Below are positions 45,503 to 57,500 of a DNA stretch of 64,000 nt, piece by piece. A model generated the notes under the pieces. That model worked only from the letters and a program-made list of their open reading frames with translations. It was not told the DNA's origin and ran no database searches. Numbering within the stretch: position 1 is the first letter of the stretch; every line of letters starts with the position of its first letter. The translations under genes and the position numbers were made by a program. Source of the DNA: Sipunculus nudus (taxonomy: Eukaryota > Annelida > Sipuncula > Golfingiida > Sipunculidae); assembly GCA_026874595.1 (NCBI GenBank), contig CM049306.1:84906142-84970141 (forward strand), read 5' to 3'.

Positions 45503-48500
45503 ATGGCATCTGCGCTGTCAGATGAGGAATTCCAGCGGATGCAGGTAAATTACGTATAATTTGTATACCTCCGATCAGGGCCACCTGTCATGACCAAATT
45601 AAACATGAATGATAAATGGTCGCAGTAATTCCACGGTTATTACAACCATTGCACTGAGTTGTTCTCCGTGTGTAGTTGCTGTAGTTTTCAGTGGGCGGTG
45701 ATAGGACTGTTGAGTGTTGGGGGAAAGTGAACACACCATACATACAGTGTTATTATTGTACACAGATCAGGTGCTTTCAGTGTCATGAGGTCTCCGTGCT
45801 AAAACTGTGTCCAGTTTTATTATTTTATTGCAGTATATTTGCCCTCGAGTAAAGGATTTTGAATGAATTATCACGTTTTCTTAAAAAATAAATTGGAGCA
45901 GATCCAGAAAATTTTAGTCTTAAGTCAAGATAACTTGATATAAGCCTCAAGAGGTCATCTTCTCAGGAATGATTTTGGTTGATAGTATAACTGGAAGAGG
46001 GCAGCACAAGTGCAAAGCACGTTTGTTGTTTTATTTCCATATTGTTACGTACGGGGTGCATTTATATAAAAGCAGACTGAATTGTCTCGTTATTAAAGCC
46101 TGCTTTTCTAGCAAAGAGATTGGAACGCAAGACGTGCACCACCAACATGGGTTCAGAAAAATAAAATATATTAAAAATAAACCCAGTTATTTATGTTAGA
46201 TTTTGGTTATAATATAAATGCACAGGGTCGGGGTAATTGTAATATGTAATTGTAATTGCCTGTAGTTAATCACATTTTTCAAGTAATTGAATGTAATTTG
46301 TGATTGAACAAAATTAAATCACAAGTAATTGTAATTGTAATGATTACAAGGGTAAAAATAGATGTCTTTTTAATTACTTTCCAATTAATTTCCAAATTCA
46401 TGACAGAGCATCGTACCTCATGCCTCATTCCTTTGCAATGTTTATCGAAACACTCTTGGGTGAGGATTGTAAGCTGTGATTATTGAATAAATAGTACCCA
46501 TGCATGTAATAAGTATGGTAATTTATTAGTATGCCTTATAAGTTATACTGGCCTTTATTTTGTAAATGCCTCCACTGCAGTGTAGATAAAGTAACAAGCT
46601 TCCATAATGTACACCTGTCAAGAGCTACACTACAACAAGTGTGGGCTTGCTACATTTCACACTTTCACTGAAATGGAGGCTGGAACATACTCATACTGAT
46701 CTGTACATCAGTGTTTATCTGCTAATTGGCTGACACTGAGAGAGTCACAGGAACAAAAGAGGCTAATGATCTGGGAAGGCTGATAGCAGAATTACCTCAA
46801 GTCAATGGCCAATGAGGTAAATAAAGCTGGGGATCAAGATAGCAGGGCTGTCTCAGTTGGCTAGCTCTAACATTTGAGCAGTCTCTGGGCATTGTATACT
46901 GGATTTACTATGTGTCATACATAATTAAGAAGCTAACCATGGTGAATGCACTGGATTTTCATTACTTTTTCCTATAAATAAATTATTACATCAAATCATA
47001 ATATATTATATATTCAGCATGAATATATTTATATGAATTATTTACATGAAATGTTTGCATTAAATAGTTTAGTGAAATCACAATGTATTTAAAATTCCAG
47101 TAATTATGACATAACTTTAAACTTCATTGAAAGTAAAGAAATTAGGATTTATGAGTTGATTAATGTGTAGGATTACTTATAGAATTAAGGTAGTCGCTTA
47201 AAAGGGTTTCCATCATCAAAACTTTTAACCAACAATTATTTCCACATGTGCTCTACTTGGCACATGCCAGTGTTATCAAGAAGCAACACATTTTGTCCAG
47301 TGAAGGATAATATGTGATAAAAGAATATTAGATGAATTTTTTTGCACAAACATCTTCAAGATAATATGTTTAAAATATAGTTTACCCATATGTGCTTTCA
47401 GATATTTGTATTTTGTGTCAAAACACTAATTCAGCAGATGCTTCAATGCCTGATTCTATAAAGAATACACACAATGTTCATATATGATAATGACAGCCAG
47501 TTTTGCCTTTCCTTAAGAGAAAAGTGTAAATTTGAATATTATGCAATGATATATTATCATTAGTATAGCTACTGTGAACTTTAATATATGACATCAGACT
47601 GGATATGTTTTGTTTGCAGGTTTCCTTTTATAAATTTAATCACTTGGCCTATCTACCATGAATGATACTTTACATCAACCATGCCTCTGTATATTATATT
47701 TTTTTTTAAAAGTAATTTAAAGTAATTAATTACTTTTCAAAAGTAATTGTAATTTAATAATTACTTTGTAAAATTTAATTAATTTTTAATTGTAATTGTA
47801 ATTGGGATTTTTTGGAAGTTATTGTAATTGTAATGATTAATTTTCAATGTAATTGGTCCCAGCCCTAGTTATGCAGCTGTCCCCTTTTCCTTTTCTTAAT
47901 TCTGTTAATACCTGTCTTGCCTTTGAATTACTCTGAATTACCCCTATGATTTTGTCTAATTCATCCATAACAGTATAAGATAAACGTAACCAGTTACAAG
48001 CATGCAGCCCCTCACTGTGACTGCTGACCCTAACTGACTATCTCCGTGCTTTCCTGCCCAATACCAGTAATTTGCAATAACCACTAGAAGTGGCATCAGT
48101 GTGGTCAGTTGGAGGATTTTCTGGTTTTCCATATCCCTAGAAGATAGTGGGGCCCCCTAGAGCAGGAAAGCAAACTAATTATACCCCATATGGTGAGAAG
48201 CCCACACTTGATGAAATGACCACCGGAAGATAAACAGCAGTAATGGGGAAAATTTTTTTAAAAATTATGTGATGTTTAGGCCAAAAAAGTTATGGTTCTA
48301 AGGCACTTTTTTCAGAAATCAGTGTGGGCAAGCAGTATTTTATTTTTTACCTTTTTTTGTATGTTTCGATAAAAAAAGTCATATGATCAGGAAAAAGCAT
48401 GAAAATAAAAATTTTTTTTTGCTAAACAGGTAAAAGCACTACAAAAATTGTATTATTAATCCTGTTGAAAGATAAAAATCAAAATAAATATTTTCAATGC

Positions 48501-51500
48501 GTGGGGTTAAAATTGATGCAGGCAGTGCCTGAGAATTATACCTTTTATTTTTTTTTGGGCCTTATCTTATCATTTTTAGCACCAAACAGATGTATTCCTT
48601 GATCTGTTGCAGATCTGCCTCTAATCTAATGCTGATTACTCTGGATTTAACTTGTGCTGTATAAACAGAAGCATAGCTGTATAGCGTAGTTTCATTTGGA
48701 AAACATTTTGGGTCCACAAAACTATGTGAATGACATGTAGCTAGGCAGGCCATAATAGCATGCTGTGAGCATCCCCACAGGCCCACATGACCATACCAGT
48801 ATATTTACTGTGGTTGGCTTGTTATTCGCGGTGGTTTCAAATTCATGATATTCGCGGTTGGATAGAAGCCACAAAATTTGAAACCACACAGATATGAAAC
48901 CTTGCTGCCATGGGAAAATTGTCTCTGTTGTTGCATTAGTGGGGAAGAAATATAATCCTAATGACCATCATGCTTATCGCAGCATGCGACGTGTCCACAA
49001 TCTAGTTTTATGTATAAAAAATGCTTGGTTTTCATCTGCAGTTCTGCATGTCTGATTTTATTTATTAAATTGCAATTGCAAGTCGTTTGTCTTGGTGGAA
49101 CAGCTTGAACTCTCCCCGCTCACAATTTGTCGGCTGTTGGTTGATCTTATCATTCGCCTCTTAGAGTAACTTACGCTCTTTACACAGCGGTTTAACTATA
49201 GGCCTACTGCCTTTAGGTAAGCGCTGTTTGTTATGACCTCGTATCCTGAATTGCTACACCAGAGGGGAGCATTGTATTTTTGTCCAATCAGATGAGACCT
49301 TGTGCTGGAAGACACAGCTATGCGAGGAATACACGGAGCCTATCATGTTCATTTCCTTTTGAGTGACGGTAACCGTCTGAACAGGCCACAGGGTCGGAGA
49401 GAATTGCCGTAGATGTGGTTTGCTTAGGGCCTTGGGCACATAGGATGCCCGGCCGATGAGCTGTAATTCAAACGAAACGTAACAACAAAGGCTGCGTGCA
49501 CACATCACTGGCAGGGTTAGTTCTGCAGACAACAGATACATGGCTACGCTAACATGCACAGTCATACTGTCAGAATCGAATCGGTCGATGATGCGAGAAT
49601 GCAGAGGGAGCAATTAAAATGCGACCGTTAACTGTCTTCAAACGGCGCTTGAAGGCAGCTATGGGCGGAGCCAGGATGCCTGTCGAGTGTTTGTTTATTG
49701 GCATCTGGTTGGCTGCTTGTCACATCATACGCACGTGTTTTTCAGTGGACATCGAACCACCATCTGGTGTCTAAATATATCATAAATGGTCAAAGCTGGC
49801 AGCGTGAAAATCAGTTGCTTCTTTAGAAGCGTAAGATTTCCGCTGCCTCAGGAGTGTAAGAGTAACTCTGATCTTTCTTCACATTCACACTCACGGGGAT
49901 CAGGCAGACTTTCCATGCACGGCCGCTTCAGGGATATGGCCCCTTAGTAACCAACTTGTTATTTCTGATGTTTCTATTACGTAATCCGAATGTGATATGA
50001 TCAAGGAAGAGTTTAGGACCCTATTCATATTGATATGTAATAGCCAAGCTGTGAAACCAGTGCCCCTTTGAAGCGGCATTACCAGGTTCTGGCAGTGACA
50101 GTCATTATTTGGATGAGCAAAAGTCTGAAACGAAACTTTGTGTAATAAAAAATTCATTCTTAATTAGGTGTTTATTAAACTATTAATATATGAAACCCTG
50201 TGAAACTATGAAAAATTGATTTAGTGCGAAAATAAAGCCAACTACAGTATATAACTATTTATATATTCATATAGGACTGAGTGTATATCATACTGGTCAT
50301 GTTTTAAACTTAAGTTAGAATGTGAACACAAGTAAGATGTACTCCAGTTATCTCACAGGAGCTGTAAGGTATTATGTACATGTAAAGCCAATTAATCAAA
50401 TGGCACATATGTACCTGTTTAAAAATAAATCAAGCAAGTGTTTATATTCCCTTATGTTCAATGATTTATCCATGATGAGAAGTGAGTGCTAATTGTGCCA
50501 TGCAGTTTTTTTGTGTCACAGAAGATAACATTAAGGAAAGTGCCCCCTTGTGACAAAGCATTGTCACAAAGGGTAATCATGTTAAATAAACAAAATAATC
50601 CTTTCTTCAGGGTAAATGACTATTTAATTAACATAGCTGTGTCTGTTCTTTGCTAAGATGTCTGTCAATGTCAGATGACCTTTGCTGGAAAAATATGCTG
50701 AATTTCTTTTCAAGCATTTATCTTTTATTTTTTTTTAACTTTAAGCCTGTGTCTGTAGGCATCACCACTTGCCCCTTGACCTTGGGTACACTGCTGGTGT
50801 AAAAAGCAAAATCTATACTTTGCAGACCTGTGTGGCAAAACTCCAATTAGCGTTGACCATTTATTTAAATTTTTGGATGTGGGAGACAAATGATGTATAC
50901 ATACGGTATATGCTATAATATCATAATGACAGGGGATGACTTTGGGATTACTCCTAATCCTAGCCCTTTGCATGTAAAACTTGATACCCATAAGGCTTTA
51001 AAATATTTAACAATAAGGCCAAAATAAAAAAAAGGTATGGTTCTCAGGCACTTTTTTTCAGAAATCAATGCGGGCGGGCGCTTTTTTTATTTTAATTTTT
51101 TTGGTATGTTTCGACAAAAATGTCAAATGATAAGGGAAAAGCATGAAAATAACAGTTTTATTTTGCTTAATAAGTAAAAGCAGTACAAAACCAAAGAAAT
51201 TGTATGGTTTATCTTCTTGAAAGAAATGTCAGAGCTGCAGCAGCTCAAAATTGGAAAGTTTCTTTGGAAAATCAAAATAAAAATTGTTGATGCGGGGGTT
51301 TAAAATTGATGCGGGCGGTGCCTGAGAACCATACCTTTAATTTTTTTTGGCCTAACACATCATTCTTAAGGTATGTTTGTCTTTCATCCAGATTCAGTTG
51401 ATATTACCATGTAGAGGTTATTAAACTTCAACAACAACAAAACTAGAATACGGGTAGTCGACAAGCGACTACGTGTATCCGCCTAAATCAGAGTGGAACG

Positions 51501-54500
51501 GGTGAAGTGAGGCATGGATTAAGTGGCAAGGGAAAATAGAGTGAAGTGTTGCATATTAGCATGGATGTCTGCAGCCAAATTGTGTATGAAGGTTGCCCCC
51601 CCCCCTACCACAAAATCCAGAAAGCCGTCCCAGTTGTATACATATGCAAAATTTAAGGCAGATAAGTCAAACCACTACATGTATATGAGTGATTTTAGCC
51701 CGTGGCAGACAATCAGATGGATGCTGAGCAAAAATGGTTGCAGGTGACGGCACCAGTTTTGCGTATGATAAAGAGCTATGTGAGAACTATACACATGCAA
51801 AACTTTGGCCCAAACGGTTCCCAAGATATGAGCTTGGATGTCTGCTGCATAAACTAGAATGCAGGTGGCTCCACCTGTCATAAAATCAAGAGAGCTGTCG
51901 GGGATGTATAAACCTGCAAAATTTTAGCCAGATATGTCAAACCACTGCCGAGATATGAGTGATTTTATCCCATGGCAGACAAACAGACAGGAGCTGTGCA
52001 AAAATGGCTGCAGGTGGCGCCACCAGTTTTGCGTATGTTATAAAGCTCTCCAAGGGCTACATTTGTGCAAAAAAAATTTCCTAATCGGTCAAACGGTTCC
52101 CGAGATATGAGCTTGGATGTCTGCAGCGTAAACGTGAATGTAGGTGGCCCAACCTGTCACAAAATCAGAAAAGCTATCCAGGATGTATACGCATGCCAAA
52201 TTTCAGGTGAATTAGTCAAGTCACTGCAGAGATATGAGTGATTTTAACCCAAGGCAGACGAACAGGTGGACACTGTGCAAACATGGTTGCAGGTGGCGCC
52301 ACCATTTTTTGTGTATGTTATAAAGCTCTCCAAGGGCTACATTTGTGCAAAAAAAATTTCCTGATCCGTCAAACGGTTCCCGAGATATGTGGGTTTATGT
52401 GTGGAAACAGACGCACAATGGACGCAGAGCGCAGAGGAAAGGTCAGAGGTCAAAACAAAATCGGGGCGCAGCAGTTCACATGTGACCCGAACATAATCCC
52501 GGGTTTCGTAAAATTCCGCCCAGCGGTTACGGAGGAGTTCTCCGGAAACCTACGCGGCGGCCGCGGCGGCGGCGGCGTGCAGCTGAAAACATAGTATCCG
52601 CAAAACGCTGTTTTGGCGGATACAATAAAAAATAAATAAATAAAAATTCTGTAAAAAGGATGGTATTTATCATTTATTTTCATTTCTGTACCTTTAATGA
52701 TTATTTCAAGGAAAGAAAAATACTTTAATAAATCATTTATTGACATTTAAGGGGAGGTGACCAAAATATCTGTCACTGGTGGATGGAATTAAAAGATCCA
52801 TGGACCATGGTAGATGCTATAGACCTACATATATTAACTCCTACATGTGCTAGAGCATGTGAACATGACCAAGTATGTGACTGTCACCAGAAATCGGTGA
52901 CAATATGTACGGTGTTTTGTATCATAGTTTAACGAAGTCTGGTCACCAGAAATCGGTGACAATATGTACGGTGTTTTGTATCATAGTTTAACGAAGTCTG
53001 GTCACCAGAAATCGGTGACAATATGTACGGTGTTTTGTATCATAGTTTAACGAAGTCTGTTCTCTATTGATATTGACGTGAAGCGTCATCCTAAAGCGTT
53101 GACAGGTCCTGATTGTATATATATATATTGTGTATTCTTGTATGGAATCCCATCGGCTATCAGCTGATTTATCCGTGTCACGCATCGTGTGTAATTGTTA
53201 CATTTGGTATGTGGGTCGCCATGGTGACGCTAACAGTCAAACTAGGTCACATATATCCTTATATGGGACACTTGAGAAATAAGCCAATCAGAGAACCGGA
53301 TCGCCGTATTGTGACGACGATTGTGACGTCAGAGTTCAGGGAGAGACGCTAGAAGCTGCCTTCAGTTGGGTCTTGAAGCTTGAGGTGGCAGCACGCACGC
53401 ACGAACATTGAAACGCCAGGGACGGCATAGAAGCAAGCTTCTGCATGAGGCAAGGACCCAGCTCATAAGAACTCAGCCGTGCTGCCGAAAGAGCTTCGTA
53501 TTGGCGATATAGAGAGAGCGCGTTTGTCACCTGCCGGCCTAGTTCAGCTTGACCTAGATACATAACCGCCGTAAGCCGTGAACCCATTGCTACACGAGCA
53601 AGGTCAAGGACTCTAAGCTCAACGTAAACAAAGGGCGCTATTGCATTCATGTGATCGTAAACCTACCCGGGTCGCTGACAAGCAAGATCAGTTGAAGATC
53701 GCTAAACTCAGAAAGACTATATGCTGCTAACCATACGCTAGATTCTACACAAAACAGTAACCAGAGATCTCTGAAGGAACTGGACTTTATTGGTTTTTAT
53801 ACAAACCACGGACTCAGTAAAAATATCCTGTATTTTTAATGTGAAGGACTGTCGCATTGACACATCAACGCACACACACTTACATCTACGTCTTTGTAAG
53901 TATTGTCTTGAATTATATTTGTGAATTTAACCTGATGTCTCATAGTTTCTATTGATCTTGGTGTATGATTGTCTGGTATTTTTATACACGTCCTTAAAAG
54001 AACCTGGAAATGTCACCTGTAATGACCGGGATCTAATTTCTTGATTAATGAAATCAAGTGGCGAGCGTTAACCCATCCTATTGTTTTATAGGATATATCC
54101 GTTGTAAAGTTATCACGTTAAGTTAGGGGTGACATTGTATGGCGAGTGTGCCAGGATATAATTAGCCTTAAAAAACTGGCTAATTACAGTAAGTTTCAGA
54201 AGTTTTGAACTGAGAAAACAGTACTGAAACCAGACATTCATATACTCAAACTAGAGTTGATCTGAATTAATAATTGGAAATGACACCAAACTGATGTTGT
54301 AGTGTATACTTGCACAATGAAATTACCCCACTGTTAGGAGTTAATATTTATTCAGTGAGAATATTACCTGAAGCACAACATTGTTTCAAGATTAGCATAT
54401 ACCTTGAAGATTTGGCTAGAACACATGCATGTTTTGTGAGTAATGCTAGTTCAGTGATACCTGAACATCATTACTGGTTTGATATAAACCCAGATTAGAG

Positions 54501-57500
54501 TGAAAATTTTTGATGTTGTTAGATACGCCCTGGTATAATTTTTCCTACACTGGTTTGTGATTGGTCACGTGGTAGGGTCTCTTGACAGGTAAGTTTACCC
54601 CTCCCGATTGGCATGGTAATCATAGGTGCATGGTGTTTATTGATATCTTGATATCCATCCGTCCTTCCGTCTGACCCTTCGTCCGACCTTCCGTCCGTCC
54701 GTCCGTATAAGTAGAATTTTGATGCGTAGAGCTACCGTAGTGTTATTGTACGGATACCGCCGGTTCGTTAGGTTGGCTTTAACAGTACGTATTTACGGAT
54801 TTTTAAGAGCGGATATTACTAGATACTGGAATCTTACTAGATTAGAGCGTTACCATGGAAACGTTAGAGTCACTTGTTAGATGCGGACAGGCCTTGGGGC
54901 TTAAGGACCAGGCTTTACAAGATTATGTTGAGGCTAGACGGCGTGCGGATGAAGAACGTGAGGAAAGAGCTAGGCAACGTGAAATAGAGAAGGAACAGGG
55001 GGAATTAGAGCGGGAATTAGAGCGTGAGCAGCGGGAATTAGAGCGCGAGCGAGAGGCTAGAGCCCACGAATTAGAGGTTCTAAGGTTAAAGATTGACTCT
55101 GGGGTTAAAGAAGAGAGAAGTAGGGATGTATTCCCGAAAATCCAGCTTCCACCTTTTGATGAGGCTCACGATCAGCTAGATGCGTTTCTTTAGCGATTTG
55201 AACGATTAGCTGTATGTCAAGGCTATGATAGGGAGAATTGGGCGTTACACCTGAGTCCGTTACTGCGGGGAAAGGCGCTAGGGACTTACACACAGTTATC
55301 GGTTAGTGAGGCCATGGATTACGATAAGTTAAAGATAGCCTTGTTAAAGCGATACCAAATGACCGAAGAGGGTTATCGACACAAGTTTCGGACTTGTAGG
55401 CCTGAGCGAGGCGAAACGCCGAGTCAGTTTGCGGTGAGACTGAGTGGATACCTAGACCATTGGATAGGGATGGCAGGGGTCGGAGGTGACTACGACGGGG
55501 TAGTTAACCTGTTGATGTGTGAGCAGTTCGTAAACTGCTGTAGTAAGGATCTCTCTATGTTTTTGAAAGAGAGACGGTGTCGTGACTTTGATAGTATGGT
55601 AGACTTAGCCGAGAGTTATACGGAGGCTCATGGTGTACACAGCCTTACAGCAGGTCCTCGTTATGGCAATAATGTGCCGCGTCCAGCGCAACCGGTATCT
55701 CAGCCTAGAGAGAAGCGAGAGGTTGAGCGCAGTCCGGACGGTCAGACATTTAAGCCATCAGGAGGCATCAGATGTTATTTATGTAATGAACTGGGACATA
55801 AGGCGCGGGAATGTAAGACTAGTGCCCGGTCGAGGCCTAGGTCTTCCCCTCAAGTAGGGCGTGCTGCTGGCGATCAGCAGAGGTATAGGACTAATTTTAG
55901 CCCCCCGTATAACCCAAAACAGAAACCGGAGACTATGTCAATGGCAGTAGTCGAGGCGGAAACGGAGACAGTCGGTGCGGTGAAACCGAAAGTAGAGAGT
56001 CCGAGTCAGTCGTTAGGATTTGCTGCCCAGACAGAAGGCGGAATCTCGTTACCTGTGTGTGAAGGGCTGGTGAATGGTAAGTCAGCGAGGGTGCTGCGGG
56101 ATTCGGGATGTTCCTCGGCAGGAATACGTGAGTCGTACGTGGAGCCGAATCAGTTCACCGGACACCAGGTCGAGTGTAGGTTGTTCGACGGGTCTGTAAG
56201 ACAATTTCCTACAGCTAGGATTAATGTGGACTGTGCGTACTTTGTCGGTACTATCGAGGCAATGGTGGTCGGGGATGCTGTATGTGATTTAGCGCTAGGT
56301 AACGTAGCGGGAGCGCGTGATCCGTATGATCCGGACCCGACGTGGAAGTCTGAGCGGTCCTCAGGCATAGTGTGTGACGGTGTAGAGTCACAAAAGGAGG
56401 TGTCGTCCGCGGTGGAGACACGGAGCGCTGCACGAGAGAAACAGATACCGACGCGTAGCTTGAATGTTGCAAGCCCAGTTGCCGATGTGAGTCCGGCCGA
56501 ATTTTTGAAGGCGCAGGAGGAGGATGGGTCTTTAGCGCCGTATTGGAGGCTAGCTAGAGAGGCTAGAAATGATAGTCCATTTAGAATTGAGGACGGATAT
56601 TTAGTTCGGGTTGTGAGTTATAAACGGGGAGATCAAGATGGATCTCGAGTGGTGGTACCTCAGACGTTACGGTACGACGTAATGAGGATGGGCCACGAAG
56701 CGGTTATGGCGGGCCATCAGGGCATAGACAAAACGCACGACCGCGTGAGAACTCAGTTTTTCTGGAAAGGGATGTATAATGACATTGCAGAGTTTTGCAA
56801 GTCCTGTCCCATTTGCCAGAAAACTATACCGAAAGGCAAGGTGCCTGGAGCTACGTTAGGCCAGATGCCATTAATTGATGAGCCCTGGCGTAGAATTTCG
56901 ATGGATCTGGTTGGGCCGATCCATCCAGCGTCTGAGAGAGGTCACAGGTATATTCTGACCGTTATGGATTATGCCACTAGATATCCGGAGGCTGTTGCTT
57001 TAAAGAACATAGATACAGTCTCTGTGGCTGATGCGCTAGTTGATATTTATGCGCGGTTAGGAGTGCCGTCAGAGGTGCTTACTGACATGGGAACACAATT
57101 TACGTCAGACCTCATGCGAGAAGTTAGCCGTGTTTTGTCTGTAAGACAGCTCACCACTACTCCTTACCATCCTATGTGCAACGAATGGTGGAGAGATTCA
57201 ATGGAACGTTAAAGTTAATGTTGAAACGGATGTGCGAGGAAAGACCGCGAGATTGGGATCGGTACCTCAGCGCCGTGCTTTTTGCGTACCGAGAAGCGCC
57301 ACATGAGAGCACAGGGTTCTCACCCTTTGAGTTGCTCTATGGTAGGATCGTTAGAGGACCGATGCGGATTCTAAGGGATCTGTGGACCAAGCGAGATACT
57401 AGCGTCGAGACTAAAACCACGTACCAATACGTCCTGGACCTACAAGACAAACTAAGCGACACATGCGCGTTAGCTAGAGAGGCGTTGAACAAATCAGCGA

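Larger units (their letters stand above)
45545..52881 (+). other. GRIPAP1 intron 1, part before the retrotransposon
   Basis: No additional exon was recognised. It contains the 1.65-kb GTAATT element, two GGCC-ended MITEs, the second 1.2-kb hairpin-end repeat, and at 48815-48900 a short inverted-repeat piece (ATTCGCGGTGGTTTC / GAAACCACA...). A GC-richer stretch at 49090-49900 has a 119-codon minus-strand open frame without recognisable similarity. Confidence 0.5.

Noticed and set aside
49254-49613. 119-codon minus-strand gene inside GRIPAP1 intron 1
   Set aside because: No recognisable domain, no splice or promoter context; probably a chance frame in a GC-richer stretch.
52884-53060. Stand-alone satellite of 59-bp units
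   Set aside because: The same triplicate is present at both LTR starts (52884 and 59522), so it is part of the LTR.
53336-53650. Conserved 104-codon antisense open frame, repeated at 59974-60288
   Set aside because: The identity of the two copies is explained by the LTRs being almost identical; there is no recognisable domain.
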